Shown here: piece by piece, positions 1 through 6,593 of the stretch
How positions within the stretch are numbered: position 1 is the stretch's first letter
Layout of the letters: each line of letters starts with the position of its first letter
From: an uncultured Collinsella sp.
GTDB taxonomy: Bacteria > Actinomycetota > Coriobacteriia > Coriobacteriales > Coriobacteriaceae
DNA: 15,241 nucleotides
Direction: 5' to 3'
Assembly (NCBI GenBank): GCA_938023085.1
Contig: CALHDP010000060.1
Location: forward strand, 1-15,241
Made by a program: the position numbers and the translations under genes
Notes under the pieces: model-generated
What the model was told of the DNA's origin: nothing
What the model saw: the letters and a program-made list of their open reading frames with translations, nothing else
Databases searched by the model: none

Positions 1-189
1 GCGCGCCGTTGCCGCGCCCCGCAGTGCCCGCTTCCCCCGAGAACAATTATCAGTGACGGCCGAAGAGGCGTCAGCAGGTCAGTGGGTCATCGTCCCGGCA
101 TTCAGCATCAGGGTAGCGCTGCGACGCGGAAATCGCGCGCCGTTGCCGCGCCCCGCAGTGCCCGCTTCCCCCGAGAACAATTATCAGTG
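1..189. repeat. 55-bp perfect direct repeat (1-55 and 135-189)
   Basis: The bases at 1-55 recur exactly at 135-189, giving a period of 134 bp. The first copy touches the window edge, so the repeat may extend further left or belong to a longer tandem array. The 79 bp between the copies is not itself repeated in the window. I see no coding potential that explains it: an open frame through it on the + strand is only an upstream extension of the helicase frame. It may be a local duplication or an intergenic repeat. Its function is unknown. Confidence 0.9.
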
Positions 190-199
190 CAGGTAGAAC

Positions 200-251
200 C
201 CTTGCGCAAAAGCCATGTGCTCGCAATATCGCAAAAAGTCTACTCACTTAG
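200..251 (+). repeat. Partial (right-half) copy of the TIR repeat family
   Basis: Positions 234-251 read AAAAGTCTACTCACTTAG, identical to the right terminal repeat of the two elements at 10151-10273 and 11573-11693. Extending left to 200, the sequence still aligns without gaps to the right half of the 11573 element, at about 36 of 52 identical positions by eye. No left terminus is visible. It therefore looks like a decayed or truncated copy lying about 120 bp upstream of the helicase start. Confidence 0.6.
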
Positions 252-372
252 CTGGCAACTGCACCAAACAGCTGGACAGAACGCCCATTTCCTGCATTTT
301 CTCGCGCGCTGGCACCCCGCGCCGCCGCTACGCCATAATAGTTGGCGGACAAACGCGAGAGAAAGCAACCAC

Positions 373-3054
373 ATGGCACAGACCACAACAGACACCACTG
401 CCAGCACCGTCTCCGGCGCCGGGGCCGCCAGCTCATTCTCGGGCGGCACGGGAACCGAAGCCGAGTTCGGCTCGCTCGGTGCGCTCTCCCCCACCTGGTG
501 GGAGCCCGAGGACGGCGGCGAGCCCGAACCATGGCTCACGCCTGATCAGGCCTTCGAACGCTTCTTTGAATGGACGAGCGACCGTGGCATTGAACTGTGG
601 GATCACCAAGAAGAGGCCCTCATGGACCTCGCTGCCGGCGATCACGTCATCTTAGGCACACCGACCGGATCGGGCAAGTCGCTTGTCGCGCTGGGCATGC
701 TCTTTATGGGCATGGCGCAGGGCAAGCGCTGCTACTATACGGCTCCTATCAAGGCTCTGGTCAGTGAGAAGTTTTTCGATCTGGTACAGGTGCTCGGCCG
801 CGATAACGTCGGTATGATCACCGGCGACACGCACATCAACACCAAGGCGCCCGTCATTTGCTGCACGGCAGAGATCCTTGCCAACGACGCACTGCGCGAG
901 GGCGAAGATGCCGATGTTGGCTGCGTCGCCATGGACGAGTTCCACTACTTTGCCGACCCCGATCGCGGTTGGGCCTGGCAGGTGCCGCTGCTCACCCTGC
1001 CTCACACGCAATTCATGCTCATGAGTGCCACGCTCGGCGATGTCACCGCGATCGCCGCCTCGCTCGAGGAACACACCGGCGCTACCTGCGACTTAGTCGT
1101 CGATGCCCCACGCCCCGTGCCGCTGAGCTACGACTACGTGACGACCTCGCTCGAGGGCACGGTAGAGCTCGCGATGCGTCGCGGCGAGGCCCCGCTCTAT
1201 ATCGTGCACTTTAGCCAGGACGCCGCACTTGCGACGGCGCAGTCGCTCGCCAATTTTGGCATCGCCAGCAAGGAACAGCGCGAGGCTATTAAGGAAGCCG
1301 CCAAAGGCACGAGCTTCTCCACGGCTTTTGGCAAGATTCTCAAGCGCCTGCTCGGATGTGGCGTCGGCGTGCACCACGCCGGTATGCTGCCGCGCTATCG
1401 TCTGCTGGTCGAGCGCTTGGCGCAGCAGGGCCTACTGCCCGTCATTTGCGGCACCGACACACTCGGCGTCGGCATCAACGTACCCATCCATACCGTGGTG
1501 CTCACCGCGCTCACCAAGTTCGATGGCTACAAGATGCGTCGCCTGCGCGCCCGTGAGTTCCATCAGATCGCCGGTCGCGCCGGCCGCTCGGGCTTCGATA
1601 CCGAGGGCATGGTGATTGCCGAGGCACCCGAGCACGAGATCGAGAACGCCAAGCTCATGGCCAAGGCGGGCGACGACCCCAAGAAGCTCCGCAAGATTAA
1701 AAAGAAAAAGGCCCCCGAGGGCTTTGTCACCTGGAACAAGCAGACCTTTGAGCGTCTGATCGAGACGCAGCCCGAAACGCTCAAGCCGCGCCTGCATATC
1801 ACGCACTCCATGGTGATTAGCGTGGTCGAGCAGGGCGGCGACGCTCGCGCCCGCGTGCACGACCTCATCGAGACAAGCCTGCAAACGCCCGAGGAAAAGG
1901 CAAAGCTCGAGGTTCGTGCCGACGAGATCTTCGCCACGCTCATCGACTCCGGCGTCGTCGTGCGCACCGAGGTGCCGCCCGCGCCCGACGCTCCGGCTGA
2001 CGCCGCGCCGGACATCGACTACGCGCTGACGGTCGACCTGCCCGAGGACTTTGCGCTCGATCAGCCGCTCTCGCCGTTTTTGCTTGCCGCCCTGGAGCTG
2101 CTCGACCCCGAGAGTGAGACCTATACCATGGACCTCATCTCGATGGTCGAGGCTACGCTCGAGGACCCCAAGCAGGTGCTGCGTGCACAGGAGCGCGCCG
2201 CGCGCGACCGCGCGATGGCCGAAATGAAGGCTGACGGCGTCGAATATGAGGAACGCCTGGAGCGCATCCAGGATGTCACCTACGAAAAGCCGCTCGAGGA
2301 TTTGCTCGATGCCGCTTTTGACAAGTACTGCCAGGAAGTACCCTGGGCCAACGACTATCAGCTCTCGCCCAAGAGCGTCCTGCGCGACATGCTGGAGAGC
2401 GCGAGCGACTTTAAGGGCTATATCCAAAAGCTCGGCATCGCCCGCTCCGAAGGCATTTTGCTACGCTACCTGGCAGAGGCCTACCGTTCTCTCGACCGTA
2501 CCGTGCCCATCGAAAAGCGCGACGAGCGCCTGCGCGATATTATCTCGTGGCTCGGCTTTGTGGTGCGCTCGGTCGACTCGAGCCTGGTGGACGAGTGGGA
2601 GAACGCCGGCAACCCCGCTGCACTCGACGTCACACCGCCGCAGGGCATCGACGAGGTCGTTGCGGACCGTCGCGGCTGCACGCTGTTGGTGCGCAACGCG
2701 CTCTTCCGCCGCGTGACCCTTGCCGCCCGCGAGCACGCTCGCGATCTGGGCGAGCTCGACGATGACTGGGGCATGAGCGAGATCCGCTGGCAAAAAGCAC
2801 TCGACGCTTACCATGAGCAGCACGAGGAAATCCTCACCGACGGAAATGCCCGCAGCGCCGCGATGTTTTCCATCGACGAGAGCGACGAGAAGACCGATCA
2901 CGTGTGGCACGTGCACCAGATTTTTGCCGACGAGGATGGCGACCACGACTTTGGCATCATGGGCGATGTCGATCTGGACGCCACGCAGGACGGCGGCGAG
3001 GTCATCTTCAAAAACTACCGTGTCGGCTTTATCGAGGACCTGCTCGAAGACTAG
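373..3054 (+). CDS. Ski2-like DEAD/DEAH-box helicase with C-terminal DUF3516 domain
   Basis: Predicted ATP-dependent superfamily 2 RNA (or DNA) helicase of 893 aa. Visible motifs, numbered from the ATG at 373: Walker A GTPTGSGKS (95-103), motif II DEFH (188-191), motif III SAT (218-220), HHAG near 334, GTDTLGVGIN near 360, and motif VI QIAGRAGR (398-405). The last two are typical of the Ski2/HelY group. The C-terminal half, with a segment around WLGFVVRSVDSSLVDEWE, resembles the actinobacterial DUF3516 domain. The frame stays open back to position 82, but that extension runs through repeat sequence. I chose the ATG at 373 because a low-complexity Ala/Ser/Thr leader and then the conserved core follow it. 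The ribosome binding site is weak (a GAGAG-like stretch). The role in RNA turnover or processing is inferred from the family; the substrate is unknown. Confidence 0.88.
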   Translation: MAQTTTDTTASTVSGAGAASSFSGGTGTEAEFGSLGALSPTWWEPEDGGEPEPWLTPDQAFERFFEWTSDRGIELWDHQEEALMDLAAGDHVILGTPTGSGKSLVALGMLFMGMAQGKRCYYTAPIKALVSEKFFDLVQVLGRDNVGMITGDTHINTKAPVICCTAEILANDALREGEDADVGCVAMDEFHYFADPDRGWAWQVPLLTLPHTQFMLMSATLGDVTAIAASLEEHTGATCDLVVDAPRPVPLSYDYVTTSLEGTVELAMRRGEAPLYIVHFSQDAALATAQSLANFGIASKEQREAIKEAAKGTSFSTAFGKILKRLLGCGVGVHHAGMLPRYRLLVERLAQQGLLPVICGTDTLGVGINVPIHTVVLTALTKFDGYKMRRLRAREFHQIAGRAGRSGFDTEGMVIAEAPEHEIENAKLMAKAGDDPKKLRKIKKKKAPEGFVTWNKQTFERLIETQPETLKPRLHITHSMVISVVEQGGDARARVHDLIETSLQTPEEKAKLEVRADEIFATLIDSGVVVRTEVPPAPDAPADAAPDIDYALTVDLPEDFALDQPLSPFLLAALELLDPESETYTMDLISMVEATLEDPKQVLRAQERAARDRAMAEMKADGVEYEERLERIQDVTYEKPLEDLLDAAFDKYCQEVPWANDYQLSPKSVLRDMLESASDFKGYIQKLGIARSEGILLRYLAEAYRSLDRTVPIEKRDERLRDIISWLGFVVRSVDSSLVDEWENAGNPAALDVTPPQGIDEVVADRRGCTLLVRNALFRRVTLAAREHARDLGELDDDWGMSEIRWQKALDAYHEQHEEILTDGNARSAAMFSIDESDEKTDHVWHVHQIFADEDGDHDFGIMGDVDLDATQDGGEVIFKNYRVGFIEDLLED

Positions 3055-3076
3055 CCGGGCGCAATGGAACGAAACG

Positions 3077-3116
3077 AAGCGGGGCCGCTGGCAACATCGC
3101 CAGCGGCCCCGCTTTT
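3077..3116. terminator. Shared (bidirectional) terminator between convergent genes
   Basis: A GC-rich perfect stem (3077-3092 with 3099-3114) has a 6-nt AACATC loop and is followed by T4 on the + strand. It lies 22 bp after the helicase stop and 18 bp before the stop of the opposing DUF2130 gene. On the minus strand the flanking T-rich stretch is weaker, so it should serve the helicase best and the DUF2130 gene less well. Confidence 0.88.
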
Positions 3117-3133
3117 GCACTATATGCTATGCC

Positions 3134-4891
3134 TTACTCAGCATCCTCGACCTCATACGAATCCGCCTCGGCTGGCTCATCGTTTGTCTCTGGCGCAGCC
3201 CCGCGCGCCTCGTCAAACGCCGCCTTCATGGTCTTGTTGCCCCACGTGAGCTTACGGATGGTAAGATCGTCGGCTTTCTTGTTGGCCAGGCGCAGATTGT
3301 TCTCGGAGGACAGCAACGCCTCCTTGGTTTTCTGCAGATGGCTAATCGTCTTGTCAATCTCATCGATCGCCGTTTGGAACTTGCGGCTCGCGATCTCGTA
3401 GTTGCGGCCAAAGTCGTTCTTGAACTTCTCCATCTTGGCCTCGAAGTTCGTGACATCGATGTTCTGCTGCTTGTACTCCGCTAGCTCCTGTTTATAGCGC
3501 AATGAACCCATGGCGGCGTTGCGAAGAAGCGTAATCATGGGAATGAAGAACTGCGGGCGGATCACGTACATCTTTTCATAGCGGTAACTCACGTCGACGA
3601 TACCCGCGTTATAGAGCTCACTCTCGGGCTCCAGCAGGGTGCAGAGCACCGCATACTCACAGCCTTTCTGGCGACGATCATGATCGAGTTTCTTAAAGAA
3701 GTCCTCGTTTTTATGCTTGGTCGCGGTCTCGTCGTTCTCGTTTTTCATCTCGAACATAATCGAAATGACCTCGTTGCCGCTCGCATCGCACTCGCGGAAG
3801 ATAAAGTCGCCCTTGGTGCCCTCGGACACATCGTTATCTTTCTCGAAGTACGCGTTAGGAAACGCCGTCATGCGTAGGCGGTTAAACTCGGTCTCGCAGT
3901 GCTGCTCGAGCGACTCGCCCACCATCTTGGTGGACAGGCGGACCTTCATGTCCTTAAGGCGCTCAATCTCTTCATCCTTATAGCGAATCAGGTCATCGCT
4001 CGCGCGCTTGGCCTGCGCAAGCTCGAGCTCATGCGCCGCCTTGGCCTGTTCCTCGCGAGAATCGCGCACCGCCAGCTCGCTCGCGAGCTTGGCACGTGCC
4101 TCATCGCGCTCTCGTTCCGCCGCAGCGACCGCCTCCGATAGGTTCATTTTGGCCGTCAGCTCCTGTTCGCGCAGCTGCGCGCGCAGGCCCTCGGCCTCCT
4201 GCTCAGACTGAGCCTTTGCGGCGGAAAGCTTCTCCTGTACCGTCGCGCGGTAGTCAGCAAGTGCGCGCTCGGCCTCGCTGCGAGCGGCATCGAGCTCACG
4301 CTGCGACTCGGCCGCGGCAGCGGCAAGCGCCATCTCCTGGGCCTTGTCCGCCGCAGCAAGCTTGGCCTGCAGCTCGGCAATCTGGGCATCTCGTGCAGCT
4401 ACATCGTTTTGAGCAGCATTGCGCGCCGCCGACTCGGCAAGCTTGGCTTCGTCATCCTTGCGCCCCAGCTGCGCACGCAAGTTGTCGATTTCGCGCTGGA
4501 GCTCGGCGTTCTCCTTTTGAGCGTCGGCACGGGCCTCAACCGCCGCGCGCTGGCTTGCACTCTCGCGCTCTGCGGCAGCGCCCTCGAGCTTGGCACGCAA
4601 TTCGGCAAGCTCGGCATCACGCTTGGCAACCTCTTGTGCCAGTTGCTGAGCCGCAGCGTTCTTCTGCTCGACAAGTTGAGCGTTGCGCTGAGCCTCTGCC
4701 TCCTGCAGGGCAGACGCCGAACGCGAACGCTCAAGCTCCAGCGCCTGCTCGCCCTCGCGTCGAGCAGCCGCTACGCGGTCATTCAGGTCGCGCGAGAACT
4801 CCGCATCGCGCACCTGCTTGACGATATCCGCATAGCCGGATGCATCGACCTTAAATACTTCGCCGCAATGCGGGCACTTGATCTCGTTCAT
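3134..4891 (-). CDS. COG4487 / DUF2130 coiled-coil protein with PD-(D/E)XK-like core
   Basis: Uncharacterised conserved protein of 585 aa. The N-terminus carries a single CPHCGEVF motif (residues 6-13), a half zinc-ribbon-like knuckle. Next comes a long Ala/Glu/Arg/Lys-rich coiled coil from roughly residue 30 to 330. The C-terminal globular part has the hallmarks of DUF2130. Within it, D362 in GDFIF, followed 19 residues later by FEMKN (E381, K383), fits the D-(E)xK pattern of restriction-nuclease folds; nuclease activity is inference. The tail is acidic. The frame is open 8 codons further upstream, but the ATG at 4891 has a good AAGGAG site (AAGGAGctgctATG) and starts directly at the conserved MNEIKCPHC. 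It stands alone, convergent with the helicase and downstream of a strong terminator that separates it from the metallophosphoesterase gene. Confidence 0.85.
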   Translation of the reverse strand: MNEIKCPHCGEVFKVDASGYADIVKQVRDAEFSRDLNDRVAAARREGEQALELERSRSASALQEAEAQRNAQLVEQKNAAAQQLAQEVAKRDAELAELRAKLEGAAAERESASQRAAVEARADAQKENAELQREIDNLRAQLGRKDDEAKLAESAARNAAQNDVAARDAQIAELQAKLAAADKAQEMALAAAAAESQRELDAARSEAERALADYRATVQEKLSAAKAQSEQEAEGLRAQLREQELTAKMNLSEAVAAAERERDEARAKLASELAVRDSREEQAKAAHELELAQAKRASDDLIRYKDEEIERLKDMKVRLSTKMVGESLEQHCETEFNRLRMTAFPNAYFEKDNDVSEGTKGDFIFRECDASGNEVISIMFEMKNENDETATKHKNEDFFKKLDHDRRQKGCEYAVLCTLLEPESELYNAGIVDVSYRYEKMYVIRPQFFIPMITLLRNAAMGSLRYKQELAEYKQQNIDVTNFEAKMEKFKNDFGRNYEIASRKFQTAIDEIDKTISHLQKTKEALLSSENNLRLANKKADDLTIRKLTWGNKTMKAAFDEARGAAPETNDEPAEADSYEVEDAE

Positions 4892-4949
4892 AGCAGCTCC
4901 TTGCTGGACGCACATTTCAACTGCCTACACTCTACCGCGGCACGCGGAC

Positions 4950-4984
4950 AAAAAAGGCGCCGCCGCCATAATGGCAACGGCGCC
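4950..4984 (-). terminator. Rho-independent terminator of the metallophosphoesterase cluster
   Basis: Read on the minus strand, GGCGCCGTTGCCAT pairs with ATGGCGGCGGCGCC (4956-4984, two mismatches). It is followed immediately by six T residues (A6 at 4950-4955 on +). Its upstream GGCGCC arm is also the outer arm of the neighbouring 22-bp palindrome, so the two hairpins cannot both form completely. Confidence 0.8.
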
Positions 4985-5031
4985 AGGACCACCACAAAGG
5001 TGCCTGTCCCCTTTGTGGTGGTCCTGGCGCC
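4979..5031. repeat. Perfect 22-bp inverted repeat abutting a stop codon
   Basis: Arms at 4979-5000 and 5010-5031 are exact reverse complements of 22 bp around a 9-nt loop (TGCCTGTCC). The right arm ends on the base next to the metallophosphoesterase stop codon at 5032-5034. The left arm shares GGCGCC (4979-4984) with the adjoining terminator hairpin. It has no T-run of its own. Confidence 0.92.
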
Positions 5032-5577
5032 CTATAGCCCAAAGAAGCTAAGAATCTGGTCGCGGCTTACGGGCTTGTACTCGTTGGCGTCGAGGCCCAC
5101 ATCGTAGCGGTAAATGGGGCGCTCGCGATCGCGGTTGCGTGCGTTGGTGCGGTCACCCCTGCTGTGGATATGTCCGTGCAGCATAATGGCGCCACGTGCC
5201 TTGCCGTTCCAGCTGAGCATGGGGTAGTGGCTCATAACCAGACGATGGCCCTTGGCATAGCCGGGAGCAATCTCCAGGTAATCGCGCACGTCTTCCCAAA
5301 TCTGCGGTACGTCGGAATCTTCCCAGTCGCCGTCATGGTTACCGCGGATGAGCGTCACGTTCTGGCATTCGATACGCTCGCGCAGGCGCACCGCCTCCGC
5401 CAGGGGCAAACGATAGGTAAAGTCACCCAGAATATAGAGGCGGTCATCCGCAGCCACGCACTCATTGATGGCATCGATGACCTTGCGATTCATCTCCTCG
5501 ACCGAGCCAAACGGCCGATCCATGTCGCGCAAGATATTCGTATCGCCCAGGTGCAGGTCGGCGGTAAACCACATCAT
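5032..5577 (-). CDS. Calcineurin-like metallophosphoesterase
   Basis: A compact 181-aa metallophosphoesterase. All signature blocks of the dinuclear-metal fold are visible: DLH (D7, H9), GDF (D52), GNHD (N80, H81), SHYP (H117) and GHIH (H136, H138). There is no signal peptide or membrane segment, so it should be cytoplasmic. The substrate cannot be told from sequence; relatives cleave phosphodiesters or phosphomonoesters. The start at 5577 follows a GAGGG site 8 nt upstream; a second ATG follows directly. It is the last gene of a minus-strand cluster after the HIRAN and 59-aa genes. The 66-bp gap before it contains TATACT on the minus strand, a possible internal -10 element without a clear -35. 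Confidence 0.88.
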   Translation of the reverse strand: MMWFTADLHLGDTNILRDMDRPFGSVEEMNRKVIDAINECVAADDRLYILGDFTYRLPLAEAVRLRERIECQNVTLIRGNHDGDWEDSDVPQIWEDVRDYLEIAPGYAKGHRLVMSHYPMLSWNGKARGAIMLHGHIHSRGDRTNARNRDRERPIYRYDVGLDANEYKPVSRDQILSFFGL

Positions 5578-5643
5578 CGTCTATGCCCTCATTTCGCAAC
5601 GTGTTCAACTCGTGCTAAGTATACAGACGCAGCGATGTGGCGG

Positions 5644-5823
5644 TTATCCAAAGAGCCCGCCGAACAGTCCGCGACGGCGTTTGTCTTTCTTTTTCAACGC
5701 ATCACCCTGGGCGTTCTTGCCCTGCCGCTTCTTACGATCCTGCTCCAACTCATCGTCATCGAGTAGCAGATCCCACTCAAACGAATCGTCTGTCAGATTG
5801 AATAGGTCGTCGTCATCAAACAT
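5644..5823 (-). CDS. Small charged hypothetical protein (59 aa)
   Basis: A 59-aa ORF starting MFDDDDLFNLTDDSFEW and ending RRRGLFGGLFG. The first half is strongly acidic (Asp runs). The second half is basic (RKKRQGK, KKKDKRRR). It ends with two GLFGG-like repeats (GLFGGLFG). The start has a very strong ribosome binding site (AGGGAGGcggccATG). It begins 18 bp after the HIRAN stop, so the two are probably co-transcribed and perhaps translationally coupled. I recognise no family. The polarised charge suggests a disordered adaptor or binding partner, but this is only inference. Confidence 0.8.
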   Translation of the reverse strand: MFDDDDLFNLTDDSFEWDLLLDDDELEQDRKKRQGKNAQGDALKKKDKRRRGLFGGLFG

Positions 5824-5841
5824 GGCCGCCTCCCTTGCCGA

Positions 5842-6168
5842 CTAGCGAGCATCCACCACATAGAGGCCAACGCGCACCTGGTGCCACGGGCTGCGCTCGG
5901 GAGCAACCTGTTGCACGCGGGCCTCAAATACGTCCTCGTGGCCGTAATACATCATCAAGGACAGTGGGCCGACCTCGTTTCCCGGAACATAGCCAAGCTT
6001 GGTGTTGCCGTAATAAATCGCAACCGCCTCAGGGTCATGGGGATTATCGCGCTCGGCACACAGCGTCAGCTTATCGCCCGCTTTAAGATCGCCCAAGACC
6101 AAGGCGCCATCGGCATACTGAAATCCTGCAATGTGAAATGACAGAAGAACACGCGAAGGCTCGTACAT
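5842..6168 (-). CDS. HIRAN domain-containing protein
   Basis: A 108-aa protein that is almost entirely one HIRAN domain. It has an N-terminal strand (VLLSFHIAGFQYADG), then GDKLTLCAERDNPHDPEAVAIYY and KLGYVPGNE, which match the family's 'L..EP.NP.DP.AVAIY....KLGYVP' pattern. In eukaryotic HLTF/Rad5 the HIRAN domain binds 3' single-stranded DNA ends. Stand-alone bacterial versions are usually uncharacterised, so a nucleic-acid-binding or repair role is inference. The start at 6168 has a clear AGGAG site (GAGGAGttgctATG). It is the first gene of a probable operon with the 59-aa protein and the metallophosphoesterase. Confidence 0.87.
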   Translation of the reverse strand: MYEPSRVLLSFHIAGFQYADGALVLGDLKAGDKLTLCAERDNPHDPEAVAIYYGNTKLGYVPGNEVGPLSLMMYYGHEDVFEARVQQVAPERSPWHQVRVGLYVVDAR

Positions 6169-6404
6169 AGCAACTCCTCTAACGGCCGGATAAACCGGTG
6201 TGTAACCTTATTGAGAAGTCTACGGTCCCGTGCGGACACAAATACATCCTGTCTGCGTCCTTCAATCGTTTGCCTCAACGCTTGCGCGACAGAACGCTTG
6301 CAGATAAGATAGGAACACGGATGGCACCCGTTGCCGCGGGTCTTGCCAACTCCGATACACGTTTTCATCGTGAGAAGTGGCCGTCTTCGCTTACGCGGGG
6401 GCGG
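6169..6404. other. Intergenic region, probable untranslated RNA downstream of the 27-aa ORF
   Basis: There is no convincing long gene here. On the minus strand a GC-rich, structured stretch follows the 27-aa ORF, including a CCCG-CGGCAA-CGGG hairpin near 6330-6343. An open frame on the minus strand (6066-6368) overlaps the HIRAN gene and has no convincing start site, so I do not call it. The HIRAN promoter should lie in the last ~90 bp before 6168, but I cannot place it. Confidence 0.4.
6282..6310 (+). promoter_or_regulatory. Candidate promoter opposing the 27-aa toxin-like ORF
   Basis: On the + strand TTGCGC (6282-6287) is followed after exactly 17 nt by TAAGAT (6305-6310), a fair sigma70-type match. 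Transcription from about 6317 would run antisense through the 27-aa ORF and could end at the hairpin at 6552-6585, which is followed by T4 on this strand. It is predicted by eye only. Confidence 0.4.
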
Positions 6405-6488
6405 CTATTTCATTCGGCCGATAAACAGACCGAGTTCGATAGCCGCAATCAACAACGCCAATAACGAAATAACATCGCTTACGTTCAT
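6405..6488 (-). CDS. 27-aa hydrophobic peptide, candidate holin-like / type I toxin
   Basis: A 27-aa ORF (MNVSDVISLLALLIAAIELG, then LFIGRMK) with one hydrophobic transmembrane-length segment and a short basic tail. Its size and layout resemble the small 'putative holin-like toxin', Fst and TxpA peptides of type I toxin-antitoxin systems, which insert in the inner membrane. The ATG at 6488 has an AGAAGGG site 7 nt upstream. That site lies in a 6-bp stem (TCCCTT-TAG-AAGGGA, 6495-6509) that could block translation, as is common for type I toxin mRNAs. A candidate promoter on the opposite strand could make an antisense RNA. Family membership is inferred from architecture, not from a match I can prove. 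Confidence 0.55.
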   Translation of the reverse strand: MNVSDVISLLALLIAAIELGLFIGRMK

Positions 6489-6494
6489 ACCAAA

Positions 6495-6509
6495 TCCCTT
6501 CTAAAGGGA
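6495..6509 (-). promoter_or_regulatory. Hairpin sequestering the ribosome binding site of the 27-aa ORF
   Basis: TCCCTT (6495-6500 on +) and AAGGGA (6504-6509) are perfect complements around a 3-nt loop. On the minus-strand transcript the AAGGGA arm is the Shine-Dalgarno sequence of the 27-aa ORF, so folding would hide it. Confidence 0.5.
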
Positions 6510-6551
6510 GTTGGCCCATCCGTGCTCCATAACAGTAGTCTAACGCAAAAT

Positions 6552-6585
6552 GCAGGTAATAGGAACACTTGTTCGTATTACCTGC
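6552..6585. terminator. Terminator after the aldehyde dehydrogenase gene, possibly bidirectional
   Basis: A 34-nt near-perfect palindrome: GCAGGTAATA pairs with TATTACCTGC, there is one G-G mismatch, then GAAC/GTTC around ACTT. It begins 8 nt past the aldehyde dehydrogenase stop codon. On the minus strand it is followed by ATTTTG, and on the + strand by GCCCTTTTC. It could end both the dehydrogenase operon and a + strand antisense RNA. Confidence 0.72.
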
Positions 6586-6593
6586 GCCCTTTT

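Noticed and set aside
82..372. N-terminal extension of the helicase frame
   Set aside because: It runs through the 55-bp direct repeat and the partial TIR repeat, has no conserved helicase sequence, and a proper ATG exists at 373.
1432..2427. 331-aa open frame on the minus strand inside the helicase gene
   Set aside because: It is antisense to the conserved helicase core and arises from GC-rich codon bias; it shows no recognisable domain.
6066..6368. 100-aa minus-strand frame between the 27-aa ORF and the HIRAN gene
   Set aside because: It overlaps the HIRAN start out of frame and has no clear ribosome binding site; the region is better read as untranslated RNA.
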